Part shown: one piece after another, positions 6,481 through 15,563 of the stretch
Layout of the letters: every line of letters starts with the position of its first letter
Position numbering within the stretch: position 1 is the first letter of the stretch
Assembly: GCA_937890835.1 (NCBI GenBank)
Contig: CALADF010000016.1
Coordinates: 1 to 21,543 of the forward strand
Length of the DNA: 21,543 nt
Direction: 5' to 3'
Source: an uncultured bacterium
Lineage (GTDB): Bacteria > Actinomycetota > Coriobacteriia > Coriobacteriales > Eggerthellaceae
The notes under the pieces: model-generated
The model's database searches: none
Told to the model about the DNA's origin: nothing
The model's input: only the letters and a program-made list of their open reading frames with translations
Translations under genes and position numbers: made by a program

Positions 6481-8814
6481 ATGGTACGCACCATCATCAA
6501 ACGCGACGGACGCACTGCTGAATTCCATCAGGAGAAGATTGCATCCGCCGTCGAGAAGGCGTTCGCCGCTTGCGCTGCAATGCAGGATCGAGCGGTTGCC
6601 GATGAGATCGCCGCGAAGGTCGTCGCGAAGATCGACGAGGGAGCCATCGAGGGCACGCCGACGGTCGAGGGCGTTCAGGATCTCGTCGAGGAGACTCTCA
6701 TCGAATCCGGCTTCGTCCAGACGGCCAAGTCCTACATTCTGTACCGCGCCGAGCGCAACCGCGTTCGCGACGTCAACTCGCGCCTCATCCAGACGCTCAA
6801 GGACATCACGTTCTCCAAGGCGTCCGATTCCGACATGAAGCGCGAGAACGCCAACATCGACGCCGACACCGCCATGGGCACCATGCTCAAGTACGGCTCC
6901 GAGTCCGCCAAGCAGTTCTACGAGATGTGCGTCATCGACCCGCGCTACGCCAAAGCGCACCGCGAAGGCGACATCCACATCCACGACATGGACTTCTACA
7001 CGCTGACCACCACCTGCTGCCAGATCGAGCTGCGCAAGCTGTTCAAGGGCGGCTTCTCCACCGGCCACGGCGTGCTGCGCGAGCCCAACGACATCCAGAG
7101 CTACGCGGCGTTGGCCTGCATCGCCATCCAGTCCAACCAAAACGATCAGCACGGCGGCCAGTCGGTGTGCGATTTCGACTACGGCCTGGCCGAGGGAGTG
7201 CGCAAGACGTACCGCCGTCTGTTCAAGAAGCACATCGCCGAGGCGTGCGATCTGCTCACCGACATCGAGGACGATCGCGGTTTCACCGAGGGGCTGCTCG
7301 AGCGCATCGAGGGCGAGACGGGCAAGATCGCCACGCTCGAGATGGATCCTGCGTTCCGCGAGGCCCTCGTCGCGGGTATGCGCGAGGCGGGTCTCGACGA
7401 TCAGTTGATCGAGCGCATCATCGGCTACGCTGAGAAGAACGCATCGCGTGACACCGATCGCTCCACCTTCCAGGCCATGGAAGCGCTCGTCCACAATCTC
7501 AACACCATGCACTCGCGCGCCGGCGCGCAGACGCCGTTCAGCTCTGTCAACTACGGCATGGACACCAGCCCCGAGGGCCGCATGGTCATCAAGAACATGC
7601 TGCTGGCCACCGAGGAGGGCCTCGGCTCCGGCGAGACGCCCATCTTCCCGGTGCAGATCTTCCGTGTGAAGGAAGGCGTCAACTACAATCCCGAGGATCC
7701 GAACTACGACCTGTTCAAGCTCGCCATGCACTGCTCGGCGAAGAGGCTGTTCCCCAACTTCAGCTTCCTCGACGCGCCCTTCAACCTCCAGTACTACAAG
7801 GGCACGCCGGAAACCGAGATCGCCTACATGGGCTGCCGCACGCGCGTCATGGGCAACGTGTTCGACCCCGAGCGCGAGGTCACGCCCGGCCGTGGCAACC
7901 TGTCGTTCACCTCGATCAACCTGCCGCGTCTGGCCATTCGCGCCAAGGGCGATCTGGATCTGTTCTTCGACCTGCTCGATTCCAAGCTTCAGCTTGTCAC
8001 CGGCCAGCTCGACGAGCGCTTTGAGATCCAGGCGCGCAAGCACGTCTACAACGCGCCGTTCCTCATGGGCCAGGGCGTGTGGATCGACTCCGAAAAGCTC
8101 AAGCCCACCGACGAGCAGCGCGAGGTTCTGAAGCACGGAACGCTCACGACCGGCTTCATCGGCCTGGCGGAGTGCCTGGTGGCGCTGACCGGCAAGCATC
8201 ACGGCGAGAGCCCCGAGTCGCAGCGTCTGGGTTTGGAGATCATCGGCCACATGCGTTCGTACTGCGACCGCGTCTCGCGCGAGCGCGGCATGAACTACAC
8301 GCTCATCGCCACGCCGGCCGAGGGTCTGTCGGGTCGTTTCGTCCGCATCGACCGCGAGCGCTACGGCGTCATCCCGGGTGTCACGGATCGTGACTACTAT
8401 ACCAACGGCTTCCACGTCCCGGTGTACTACGATATCTCGGCGTTCGACAAGATCGCCATCGAGGCGCCCTACCATGCGCTGACCAACGGCGGCCACATCT
8501 CCTACATCGAGCTTGACGGCGACCCGACCGACAACCTCGAGGCGTTCGAGTCGGTCATCCGCTACATGAAGGAGTGCGGCATGGGCTACGGTTCGGTGAA
8601 CCATCCGGTCGACCGCGACCCCATCTGCGGTTACAACGGCATCATCGAGGACGTGTGCCCGAAATGCGGCCGCACTGAGGGCGAGCACAGCCAGCCCTTC
8701 GAGCGCATTCGCCGCATCACGGGTTACCTGGTGGGCACGCTCGACCGCTTCAACGACGCGAAGCGTGCCGAGGAGCATGATCGCGTGAAGCACTCCGTGC
8801 CGAACCAACACTAA
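6481..8814 (+). CDS. nrdD: Anaerobic (class III) ribonucleoside-triphosphate reductase
   Basis: A 777-residue product, of usual family length, from ATG 6481 with AAAGGGAGAG upstream; in-frame ATGs at 6364 and beyond add non-conserved residues. NrdD reduces ribonucleoside triphosphates to dNTPs using a glycyl radical and formate, only without oxygen. Residues 1-95 form an ATP-cone allosteric domain (VRTIIKRDGRTAEFHQEKI). The barrel follows, with TTTCCQIEL, CIAIQSNQNDQHGGQS and NLNTMHSRAGAQTPFSS. The C-terminus has the zinc site (DPICGY...CPKCG) and the radical motif RITGY, with Gly748 the expected radical site. Paired NrdR boxes upstream point to dATP-responsive repression. A strong terminator follows, so nrdG downstream is transcribed separately. 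Confidence 0.97.
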   Translation: MVRTIIKRDGRTAEFHQEKIASAVEKAFAACAAMQDRAVADEIAAKVVAKIDEGAIEGTPTVEGVQDLVEETLIESGFVQTAKSYILYRAERNRVRDVNSRLIQTLKDITFSKASDSDMKRENANIDADTAMGTMLKYGSESAKQFYEMCVIDPRYAKAHREGDIHIHDMDFYTLTTTCCQIELRKLFKGGFSTGHGVLREPNDIQSYAALACIAIQSNQNDQHGGQSVCDFDYGLAEGVRKTYRRLFKKHIAEACDLLTDIEDDRGFTEGLLERIEGETGKIATLEMDPAFREALVAGMREAGLDDQLIERIIGYAEKNASRDTDRSTFQAMEALVHNLNTMHSRAGAQTPFSSVNYGMDTSPEGRMVIKNMLLATEEGLGSGETPIFPVQIFRVKEGVNYNPEDPNYDLFKLAMHCSAKRLFPNFSFLDAPFNLQYYKGTPETEIAYMGCRTRVMGNVFDPEREVTPGRGNLSFTSINLPRLAIRAKGDLDLFFDLLDSKLQLVTGQLDERFEIQARKHVYNAPFLMGQGVWIDSEKLKPTDEQREVLKHGTLTTGFIGLAECLVALTGKHHGESPESQRLGLEIIGHMRSYCDRVSRERGMNYTLIATPAEGLSGRFVRIDRERYGVIPGVTDRDYYTNGFHVPVYYDISAFDKIAIEAPYHALTNGGHISYIELDGDPTDNLEAFESVIRYMKECGMGYGSVNHPVDRDPICGYNGIIEDVCPKCGRTEGEHSQPFERIRRITGYLVGTLDRFNDAKRAEEHDRVKHSVPNQH

Positions 8815-8843
8815 ACGCCGCCGAGCGTTGACGATCGTCCCGA

Positions 8844-8884
8844 CGGGGGCGCTGCGGGTTTCGACTCCGCAGCGCCCCCGTTTT
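8844..8884 (+). terminator. Rho-independent terminator of nrdD
   Basis: A perfect 14-bp stem (CGGGGGCGCTGCGG at 8844-8857 with 8867-8880) is followed by TTTT at 8881-8884. Confidence 0.93.
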
Positions 8885-8940
8885 GCGTCATGGGGGTCTG
8901 CTCGGGGCGCGTTCGAGAGGGGGTGATCGCGGGTTGTGTG

Positions 8941-9128
8941 TTCTCGCATGATGGGTCTTCTCGTGTGATGGAGCCCGTCGCGCGGTTGGGCTCCCCGCAT
9001 GGCGGAATCTCTCGCATGATGGATCTGCTCGCGCGAGTCGGTGCTCCCCGACGCTTGCGCGAACTTGCAGCGGAGCGCCTCGCATGGCCGGGTCTCTCGC
9101 GTGGTGGTTTCGTCTCGAATGATCGACG
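8941..9128 (+). repeat. Degenerate tandem repeat array upstream of nrdG
   Basis: At least seven imperfect copies of CTCGCATGATGGRTC begin near 8941, 8958, 8992, 9009, 9077, 9093 and 9111. Adjacent copies are about 17 bp apart and others sit at near multiples of that. The best copies are TTCTCGCATGATGGGTC and TCTCGCATGATGGATC. No protein or known site is recognised. Confidence 0.6.
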
Positions 9129-9154
9129 TGCGGTGCGGCCCGGGCTCCCTCTCA

Positions 9155-9160
9155 TATAAT
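9155..9160 (+). promoter_or_regulatory. -10 box of nrdG, placed for a leaderless mRNA
   Basis: A consensus TATAAT ends seven bases before C9167/A9168, so transcription would begin at or one base before the ATG at 9168. There is no good Shine-Dalgarno sequence. The -35 region is GC-rich and unconvincing. Confidence 0.55.
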
Positions 9161-9167
9161 GACGGGC

Positions 9168-9911
9168 ATGAATACTTCAACGAACATCAGACTCTACGGC
9201 GCCGAGCCCGACTCCATCGTCGATGGGCCGGGCTTGCGCTATGCCATCTTCGTCCAGGGTTGCACGCACGGTTGCCCCGGTTGCCACAACCCCGATAGTC
9301 AGCCGCACGAAGGCGGCGCCGCGACCACCGTCGACGCTCTGTTCGACGACATTAGAGCGAACGGCCTCGTTCACGATGTGACGTTCTCGGGCGGCGAGCC
9401 GTTCGAGCAGGCGGCGGCGTGCGCCGAACTGGCACGGCGGCTGAAGGATCTCGGGTACGGAATTTGGACGTACACGGGCTACCGCTACGAGGATCTCTCG
9501 CGCATCGCCGCCGCAGCGGAGCAAGCGGCTGCCGCCGATCGGGCCGGCGAAGCGGACGGCTCGGTTGCAATTAAGCAGGCTGGCGAAGCGGACGGCGCGG
9601 GTGCTGCGGGGCAGTCTCTCGAAACGAACGGCGTCGAGCGGGCCGCCGCGGCGGGCGAAGTAAGCGCGCCCGCGTGCGCGGATTGCACGCGAACTTCCTT
9701 CAAGCTCGACGCGCGCGGCGTGCGCGATCTGCTCGATTGCACCGACGTGTTGGTGGACGGGCCTTTCGTCGCCTCTCTCAAGTCCCTCGGGCTCAGGTGG
9801 TGTGGGTCCTCCAACCAGCGCCTCGTCGATGTGCCGGCGACGCGTGCGGCGGGCGAGATCGTCACCTGGCAGCCGCCGACGTTCGTTCCCGAGAAGCCGG
9901 CGTCTTGGTAA
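9168..9911 (+). CDS. nrdG: Anaerobic ribonucleotide reductase activating protein (radical SAM) with an Ala-rich insertion
   Basis: NrdG uses a 4Fe-4S cluster and S-adenosylmethionine to create the glycyl radical on NrdD. The product from ATG 9168 is 247 residues; ATG 9159 overlaps the -10 box and is less likely. The N-terminus has IVDGPGLRYAIFVQGC, then the radical SAM motif CTHGCPGC (Cys32, 36, 39), TFSGGEPF for SAM binding and GYGIWTYTGY. The C-terminal part has LLDCTDVLVDGPF and a SNQRLVD motif, both family hallmarks. Between them, residues about 112-180 are an Ala/Gly/Glu-rich insertion with imperfect AGEADG repeats and a CADC motif. Usual family length is about 150-175 residues, so the insertion explains the excess. 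It lies after its partner nrdD but has its own promoter. Confidence 0.93.
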   Translation: MNTSTNIRLYGAEPDSIVDGPGLRYAIFVQGCTHGCPGCHNPDSQPHEGGAATTVDALFDDIRANGLVHDVTFSGGEPFEQAAACAELARRLKDLGYGIWTYTGYRYEDLSRIAAAAEQAAAADRAGEADGSVAIKQAGEADGAGAAGQSLETNGVERAAAAGEVSAPACADCTRTSFKLDARGVRDLLDCTDVLVDGPFVASLKSLGLRWCGSSNQRLVDVPATRAAGEIVTWQPPTFVPEKPASW

Positions 9912-9925
9912 GGCGGTGATACGTC

Positions 9926-10723
9926 GTGGATCTTGAGCGGATGGTGGTGGAGCTGCGCGCCTTCCTCGACAGGGTCGTGCAAGTGGAATGGTTGAGCGTC
10001 GCGTTGACCGCGGCGGCGGTGTTCGTCGTCACGTTCGTCGTTGCGCGATTCGCCGTCAAGTTCTTGCGTCATGTGCTGAGTCGCGACAGCTCGCCTTTGC
10101 CCTCATCGAGCATCTTCGTCAACATCGTTCGCGTGGTCATCTGGCTGATCGGTGCATCCGTCGTGCTGTCCACCTGCTTCGGCATCGACGTGAGCGCCGC
10201 CATCACCGCGCTGGGCATCGGCGGTATCGCCATCTCCCTCGGCTTCCAGGACACGCTTTCCAACCTCATCGGCGGTTTGCAGGTGAGCTTGACCGGTTTG
10301 GTGGAACCTGGCGACAACATCGAGGTCGGCGGCGAGCGTGGCATCGTGCAGGACGTGACCTGGCGCCATACCACCATCGAGAACTCGGTGGGCGAGCGCG
10401 TCGTCATCCCCAACTCTATCATCAACAAGACGGCGTTGGTGAAGCTTCGTCCGTTGAGCGTGGTGACGATACCGGTGGTGGTGACCGTCGACGGCGGCAA
10501 GCTCACCGAGACGGCGGAGAGCATGCGCGCTGCCGCCGACAAGGCCGCATCCGGCGTGTGCGCGCTCGAAAAGGAGGCGCGCGTGCTGTTCTCCGAGGTT
10601 ACCGATTACGGCTATCGCGGCACGTTGACGTTCACCGTCGTCGATGCCGCGGAGGCCGCCGCCGCCAAAGACGCGGTTCTGCGCGCCATCGCCCCGCTCG
10701 TCCATACCGAGCAAACCGCGTAA
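9926..10723 (+). CDS. mscS: Small-conductance mechanosensitive channel (MscS family)
   Basis: A 265-residue inner-membrane protein starting at GTG 9926, with AAGGCGG about nine bases upstream; the gap to the nrdG stop is 14 bp, so the two are probably co-transcribed. MscS channels open under membrane tension to release solutes in osmotic downshock. Three membrane segments are visible: about 22-44, 62-84 and the pore helix with ITALGIGGIAISLGFQDTLSN, which has the Gly/Ala-packed TM3 and conserved GFQD/N pattern. The beta domain follows with VEPGDNIEVGGERGIVQDVTWRHTTIEN and the VVIPNS signature, then a mixed alpha/beta C-terminal domain. Its size matches the minimal three-helix form. No specific link to the ribonucleotide reductase genes is known. 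Confidence 0.92.
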   Translation: MDLERMVVELRAFLDRVVQVEWLSVALTAAAVFVVTFVVARFAVKFLRHVLSRDSSPLPSSSIFVNIVRVVIWLIGASVVLSTCFGIDVSAAITALGIGGIAISLGFQDTLSNLIGGLQVSLTGLVEPGDNIEVGGERGIVQDVTWRHTTIENSVGERVVIPNSIINKTALVKLRPLSVVTIPVVVTVDGGKLTETAESMRAAADKAASGVCALEKEARVLFSEVTDYGYRGTLTFTVVDAAEAAAAKDAVLRAIAPLVHTEQTA

Positions 10724-10724
10724 G

Positions 10725-10755
10725 CGCCGGCGCGCCCGCACGTCGCGTGCCGGCG
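10725..10755 (+). terminator. Hairpin after mscS, probable terminator with a weak T tract
   Basis: CGCCGGCGCGC (10725-10735) pairs with GCGTGCCGGCG (10745-10755) over 11 bp with one G-T pair, directly after the mscS stop. The following ATTCCTGCTT is only mildly T-rich. From 10756 to 10930 nothing is recognised. Confidence 0.5.
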
Positions 10756-10932
10756 ATTCCTGCTTGCTCGCGTCATCGGCCTGCCTGCGCGCGGCTCGCT
10801 GGTCGACCACCTTCACGAGCATCCGCTTCTCTGTCTCGTTCCGTCCACGCCCTCCGGTGAACGCCTCGTCGCGGCCCGCCCACCCCCTCGTCCTTCGCTC
10901 GCCTTGCCGTTGCGTTAACTCCCCTTTGCTTT

Positions 10933-10992
10933 GTAAAGTTCAGAGTCGGAACAATGTAAGGGAACGGTAAAGCCGTGTCATGCTTTGGTCAT
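10933..10992 (+). promoter_or_regulatory. Tandem Pho-box-like repeats upstream of pstS
   Basis: GTGTCAT (10975-10981) and TGGTCAT (10986-10992) are 11 bp apart and resemble the CTGTCAT repeats bound by PhoB. GTAA motifs at 10956 and 10967 continue the 11-bp rhythm, and another is at 10933. PhoB-family regulators encoded downstream are the likely ligands. A definite -10 box is not seen. Confidence 0.5.
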
Positions 10993-11099
10993 AACCTGCC
11001 CGCATGCCCTGTTTCCCCCTTCGACCCCCTCTATCATCGAGCCCGTTGAAATTCTCGTCAGGGAATCGAAGATGCACATCCGAAGGGAGAATCGTTAAA

Positions 11100-12059
11100 A
11101 TGCAGAGTCAATTCTTGCAGGGTCAGTCTATCAGCCGCCGTGGGTTCCTCGGCCTCGCCGCCGGCACGGCCATGGCTTTCGCGGGCCTGGGGCTTGCGGG
11201 TTGTGGTAGCAACGGCGCTGCAAGCAGCGCGTCGAGCAGCGCCTCCGCTGCCGCTCAGAGCCTCTCCGGCAACGTGACGGCCGTCGGCTCCACCGCCCTC
11301 CAGCCGCTTTGCGAGGCAGCCGCCGAGCAGTTCATGGCTGCTAACGCCGGCGTTCAGATCACCGTTCAGGGCGGCGGTTCCGGCCAGGGCATCACGCAGA
11401 TCGCCCAGGGCGCTGTCCAGATCGGCAACTCCGACGTGTTCGCCGAGACCAAGCTCGAGAACAAAGACGACGTCGCCAAGATCAAGGACAACAAGGTGTG
11501 CATCGTGGGCATGGGCCCGATCGTCAACAAGGAGGTCGCCGTCGACGATCTGACCATCGAGCAGCTCAAGGGCATCTTCACCGGCACCATCACCAACTGG
11601 AGCGAGGTCGGCGGCGCTGACGCGGAGATCGTCGTCATCAACCGCGCTTCCGGCTCCGGCACCCGCGCGACCTTCGAGGCTGCGGTTCTCCAGGGCGAGA
11701 AGGTTCCCTCCGCCTTCACCCCGCAGGAGCAGGATTCCTCGGGCACCGTCACCAAGATGGTCGCCAGCACCCCAGGCGCCATCTCCTACGTCGCCTTCTC
11801 CTACTACGATGACTCCTTCAAGGCCCTCAAGGTCGGCGGTGTCGAGCCGAAGGCGGCCAACGTCGAGGACAACTCCTGGACCATCTGGGCTTACGAGCAC
11901 ATGTACACCGCTGCCACCCCGGATGCGGCCACGCAGGCGTTCATTGATTACATCATGAGCGACGAGGTCCAGGGCTCGCTCGTCGAGGAGCAGGGCTACA
12001 TTCCGGTGTCCGGTATGAAGGTCGAGAAGGACGCTTCGGGCAACGTCACCAAGCTCTAA
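11100..12059 (+). CDS. pstS: Phosphate ABC transporter substrate-binding lipoprotein
   Basis: A 319-residue product from ATG 11100 with AAGGGAGA nine bases upstream; starts further up add unlikely residues. PstS captures phosphate outside the membrane and passes it to PstCA. The leader SISRRGFLGLAAG (Arg13-Arg14) is a Tat signal, and LAGC ends in the lipidated Cys35, so it is probably exported folded and anchored by lipid. A Ser/Ala-rich tether precedes the binding domain. Phosphate-binding loops are visible: GSTALQPL, GGGSGQGI, IGNSD and RASGSGTRATFE; KGIFTGTITNW is another family hallmark. It begins the pst operon, with pstC 22 bp downstream. Confidence 0.96.
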   Translation: MQSQFLQGQSISRRGFLGLAAGTAMAFAGLGLAGCGSNGAASSASSSASAAAQSLSGNVTAVGSTALQPLCEAAAEQFMAANAGVQITVQGGGSGQGITQIAQGAVQIGNSDVFAETKLENKDDVAKIKDNKVCIVGMGPIVNKEVAVDDLTIEQLKGIFTGTITNWSEVGGADAEIVVINRASGSGTRATFEAAVLQGEKVPSAFTPQEQDSSGTVTKMVASTPGAISYVAFSYYDDSFKALKVGGVEPKAANVEDNSWTIWAYEHMYTAATPDAATQAFIDYIMSDEVQGSLVEEQGYIPVSGMKVEKDASGNVTKL

Positions 12060-12081
12060 AAACTGAAAGGAGACGCGTGTT

Positions 12082-12999
12082 ATGGCGCATATGCCGAAAC
12101 ATCGCGTCGAGTTGATCGGAAAAGGCGTCACGGGTGCGTGCATCGCGCTCGTGGCGCTTCTTGTCGTGACGCTTGTCGCCATGGTCGCTCAGCGGGGCAT
12201 TGCCACGTTCGCCGTTGACGGCATTAACTTCTTCGATTTCATCGCGGGGACGACATGGAACCCGCATCAGCCCGACGAGAACGGCATGCCCACCGTCGGC
12301 GCGCTGCCGATGATCGCGGGTTCGTTCGCGGTCACGTTGCTGTCGACCGTTCTGGCTCTGCCCATCGCCATCGGCTCGGCCATCTTCGTGGTCGAGGTGG
12401 CGCCGCGCTTCGGCCGCAAGGTTTTCCAACCCCTCGTCGAGCTGCTCGTGGGCATCCCCTCGGTGGTCTACGGCCTCCTCGGCCTCACCATCATCGTGGC
12501 GTGGACGCGCAACATGGGCGATCTCATGGGGCAGAACATCACGGGATACGGCATATTCTCCAGCTCGATCGTCCTGGCCGTCATGATCTTGCCGACGGTC
12601 ACGTCGCTTTCCATCGACGCGCTGGCCGCCGTGCCCGCAGGCTACCGCGAAGGTTCCTATGCGCTCGGCTGCACGCGTTGGCAGACGGTGTGGAACGTGG
12701 TTCTGCGCAGCGCCGCCCCCTCGCTCATGACGGCGGTCATTCTGGGAATGACGCGCGCGTTCGGCGAGGCGCTTGCGGTGCAGATGGTCATCGGCAACGC
12801 CGCGCAGATCCCCACGTCTTTGTTCACGCCCGCCTCGACGCTCACGTCGGTGCTCACCATGGGCATGGGCAACGAGGCCATGGGGACGGTGTACAACGAC
12901 GTGCTGTGGTCGCTCGCCCTGCTGCTGATGGCGATGTCGCTGGTGTTCATCCTCATCATTCACCTGATCGGACGGAAGGGGGCTGTGAAGCATGGCTGA
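12082..12999 (+). CDS. pstC: Phosphate ABC transporter permease PstC
   Basis: A 305-residue integral membrane protein from ATG 12082, preceded by AAAGGAGAC. With PstA it forms the channel of the phosphate importer. The first membrane segment is at about 14-36, followed by a periplasmic loop with WNPHQPDENG, typical of PstC. The permease core starts at IAGSFAVTLLSTVLALPIAIG, continues through VELLVGIPSVVYGLLGL, and has the EAA coupling loop GYREGSYALGCTRWQTVWNV that contacts the ATPase. Length and order are normal. The stop overlaps the pstA start by 8 bp, suggesting translational coupling. Confidence 0.96.
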   Translation: MAHMPKHRVELIGKGVTGACIALVALLVVTLVAMVAQRGIATFAVDGINFFDFIAGTTWNPHQPDENGMPTVGALPMIAGSFAVTLLSTVLALPIAIGSAIFVVEVAPRFGRKVFQPLVELLVGIPSVVYGLLGLTIIVAWTRNMGDLMGQNITGYGIFSSSIVLAVMILPTVTSLSIDALAAVPAGYREGSYALGCTRWQTVWNVVLRSAAPSLMTAVILGMTRAFGEALAVQMVIGNAAQIPTSLFTPASTLTSVLTMGMGNEAMGTVYNDVLWSLALLLMAMSLVFILIIHLIGRKGAVKHG

Positions 13000-13947
13000 C
13001 GTTCAATCTTCGACGCCCGCCCGCAAGGGCGCTCTCGCCGGCTTCGACATGGCCGCGCACGTTCGGCGCATCAAGAGCCAGGACAAGGTGGCGACCGTCA
13101 TCTTGACCGCCATCGTGGGCCTGGTGCTGGTCATGCTGGCCGCCATCGTGGGCTACGTGCTCATCTCGGGTGCGGGCAAGCTGTTCGATATCAGTTTTTT
13201 AACCGGCAAGCCCGAGCAGTTCAAGGCGGGCGGAGGCATCGGGCCTGAGCTGTTCAACTCGTTCTACCTGCTGGTGCTGACGCTGCTCATCTCGGTGCCC
13301 ATCTCGCTGGGCGCGGCCATCTTCCTCGCGGAGTACGCACCCGACAACACCGCGACGCACATCGCGAAGACGCTCATCGAGACGTTGTCCTCGCTTCCCT
13401 CCATCGTCGTGGGCCTGTTCGGCTTCCTGTTCTTCGTGCTGTCGATGGGCTGGGGATTCTCCATCATCGCGGGCGCGGTGGCGCTCACGATGTTCAACGT
13501 GCCCATCCTGGTGCGCGTCGTCCAGCAGGCGCTCGAGGACGTGCCGCGCACGCAGCGCGATGCGGCGCTGGCCATGGGCTTGACGCGCTGGGAGACCACC
13601 GTCCACGTGCTGCTGCCCGTGGCCATGCCCGCCATCGTCACGGGCGTGGTGCTGTCGGCGGGCCGCGTGTTCGGCGAGGCTGCCGCGCTCATCTTCACCG
13701 CAGGTCAGTCGGCGCCGATGCTCGACTTCGCGAACTTCGACCTCTCGAGCCCGACGTGCCCGTGGAATGTGTTTCGCCCGGCTGAGACGCTTGCGGTTCA
13801 TATTTGGAAGATCAACAGCGAGGGCGTCGTTCCCGATCTGGAGGCCGTCTCGAACGGCACGGCGGCGGTGCTTCTGGTGTGCATCCTGCTGTTCAACGTG
13901 CTCGCGCGCTTTATCGGCAAGTTTCTTGAAAGGAGGCTGACGAGCGA

Positions 13948-13951
<4 letters not shown>
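12992..13951 (+). CDS. pstA: Phosphate ABC transporter permease PstA
   Basis: A 319-residue membrane protein from ATG 12992, overlapping the end of pstC by 8 bp, with GGAAGGGGG upstream. It pairs with PstC to form the transmembrane pore. A cytoplasmic N-terminus of about 35 residues leads into the first helix (VATVILTAIVGLVLVMLAAIV). The permease core includes LISVPISLGAAIFLAEYAP, LSSLPSIVVGLFGFLFF, and the EAA loop RTQRDAALAMGLTRWETTVHV. The region PTCPWNVFRPAETLAVHIW is typical of PstA C-terminal halves. Its TGA overlaps the pstB start as ATGA. Confidence 0.96.
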
Positions 13952-14822
<871 letters not shown>

Positions 14823-14823
<1 letters not shown>

Positions 14824-15563
14824 TGATATCGATTAAAGACTTCAACCTGTGGTACGACGACTTCCACGCGCTGAAGGACGTGTCGCTTGACATTCCGAAG
14901 AACCAGGTGACGGCGTTCATCGGTCCGTCCGGCTGCGGTAAGTCGACGCTTCTTCGCGCGATGAACCGCATGTGCGACTTCGTCCCGTCGGTGCGCGTCG
15001 AGGGCGCCATCGAGCTTGACGGCGTGAACGTGTTCGAGTCGGATTCCAACGAGCTGCGCGTTCATGTGGGCATGGTGTTCCAGCACCCCAACCCGTTCCC
15101 GATGAGTATCCGCGACAACATCCTTTACGGCCCGCGCCGCATGCGCCGTCTGTCGAAGGCGGAAGGGGACGAGATCGTCGAGAGGAGCCTGCGCGACGCC
15201 GGTCTTTTCGACGAGGTGAAGGACAAACTCGACCAAAGCGGCCTCGGGATATCGGGAGGTCAGCAGCAGCGTCTGTGCATCGCGCGCGCGTTGGCGGTCG
15301 ACCCGCAGGTGCTTTTGATGGACGAGCCCACCAGTGCGCTCGACCCCATCTCCACGGGCCTCATCGAGGAGCTCATGCTCGAGCTGGCGCGCGAGCACAC
15401 GGTGGTCGTGGTCACCCACAACATGCAGCAGGCGACGCGCGTCGCCGACAAGACCGCGTTTTTCTACCTGGGGGAGCTTATCGAGGAGGGTCCCACGAAG
15501 CAGATTTTCTCGATGCCCCGGGAACAGCGTACGAAGGAATATCTCACAGGAAGGTTTGGCTGA
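14823..15563 (+). CDS. pstB: Phosphate ABC transporter ATP-binding protein, second copy (PstB2)
   Basis: A 246-residue ATPase from ATG 14823, whose ATGA overlaps the stop of the first copy. It lacks the N-terminal extension. All catalytic motifs are canonical: Walker A GPSGCGKST (Lys40), Q-loop MVFQHPNPF, signature ISGGQQQRLCIARALA, Walker B VLLMDEPTSALDP and H-loop VTHNMQQA. LYGPRRMRRLSKAE and FFYLGELIEEGPTKQIF are PstB-like. The two copies share much of their sequence, so they arose by duplication; they could form a heterodimer or alternate under different phosphate supply. Which applies cannot be read from sequence. phoU follows by ATGA overlap. Confidence 0.95.

Noticed and set aside
6262..9180. 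A 972-residue open frame on the minus strand
   Set aside because: It lies fully opposite nrdD and reads as Val/Asp/Leu/Arg repeats typical of the antisense of a GC-rich gene; no domain or ribosome site is seen.
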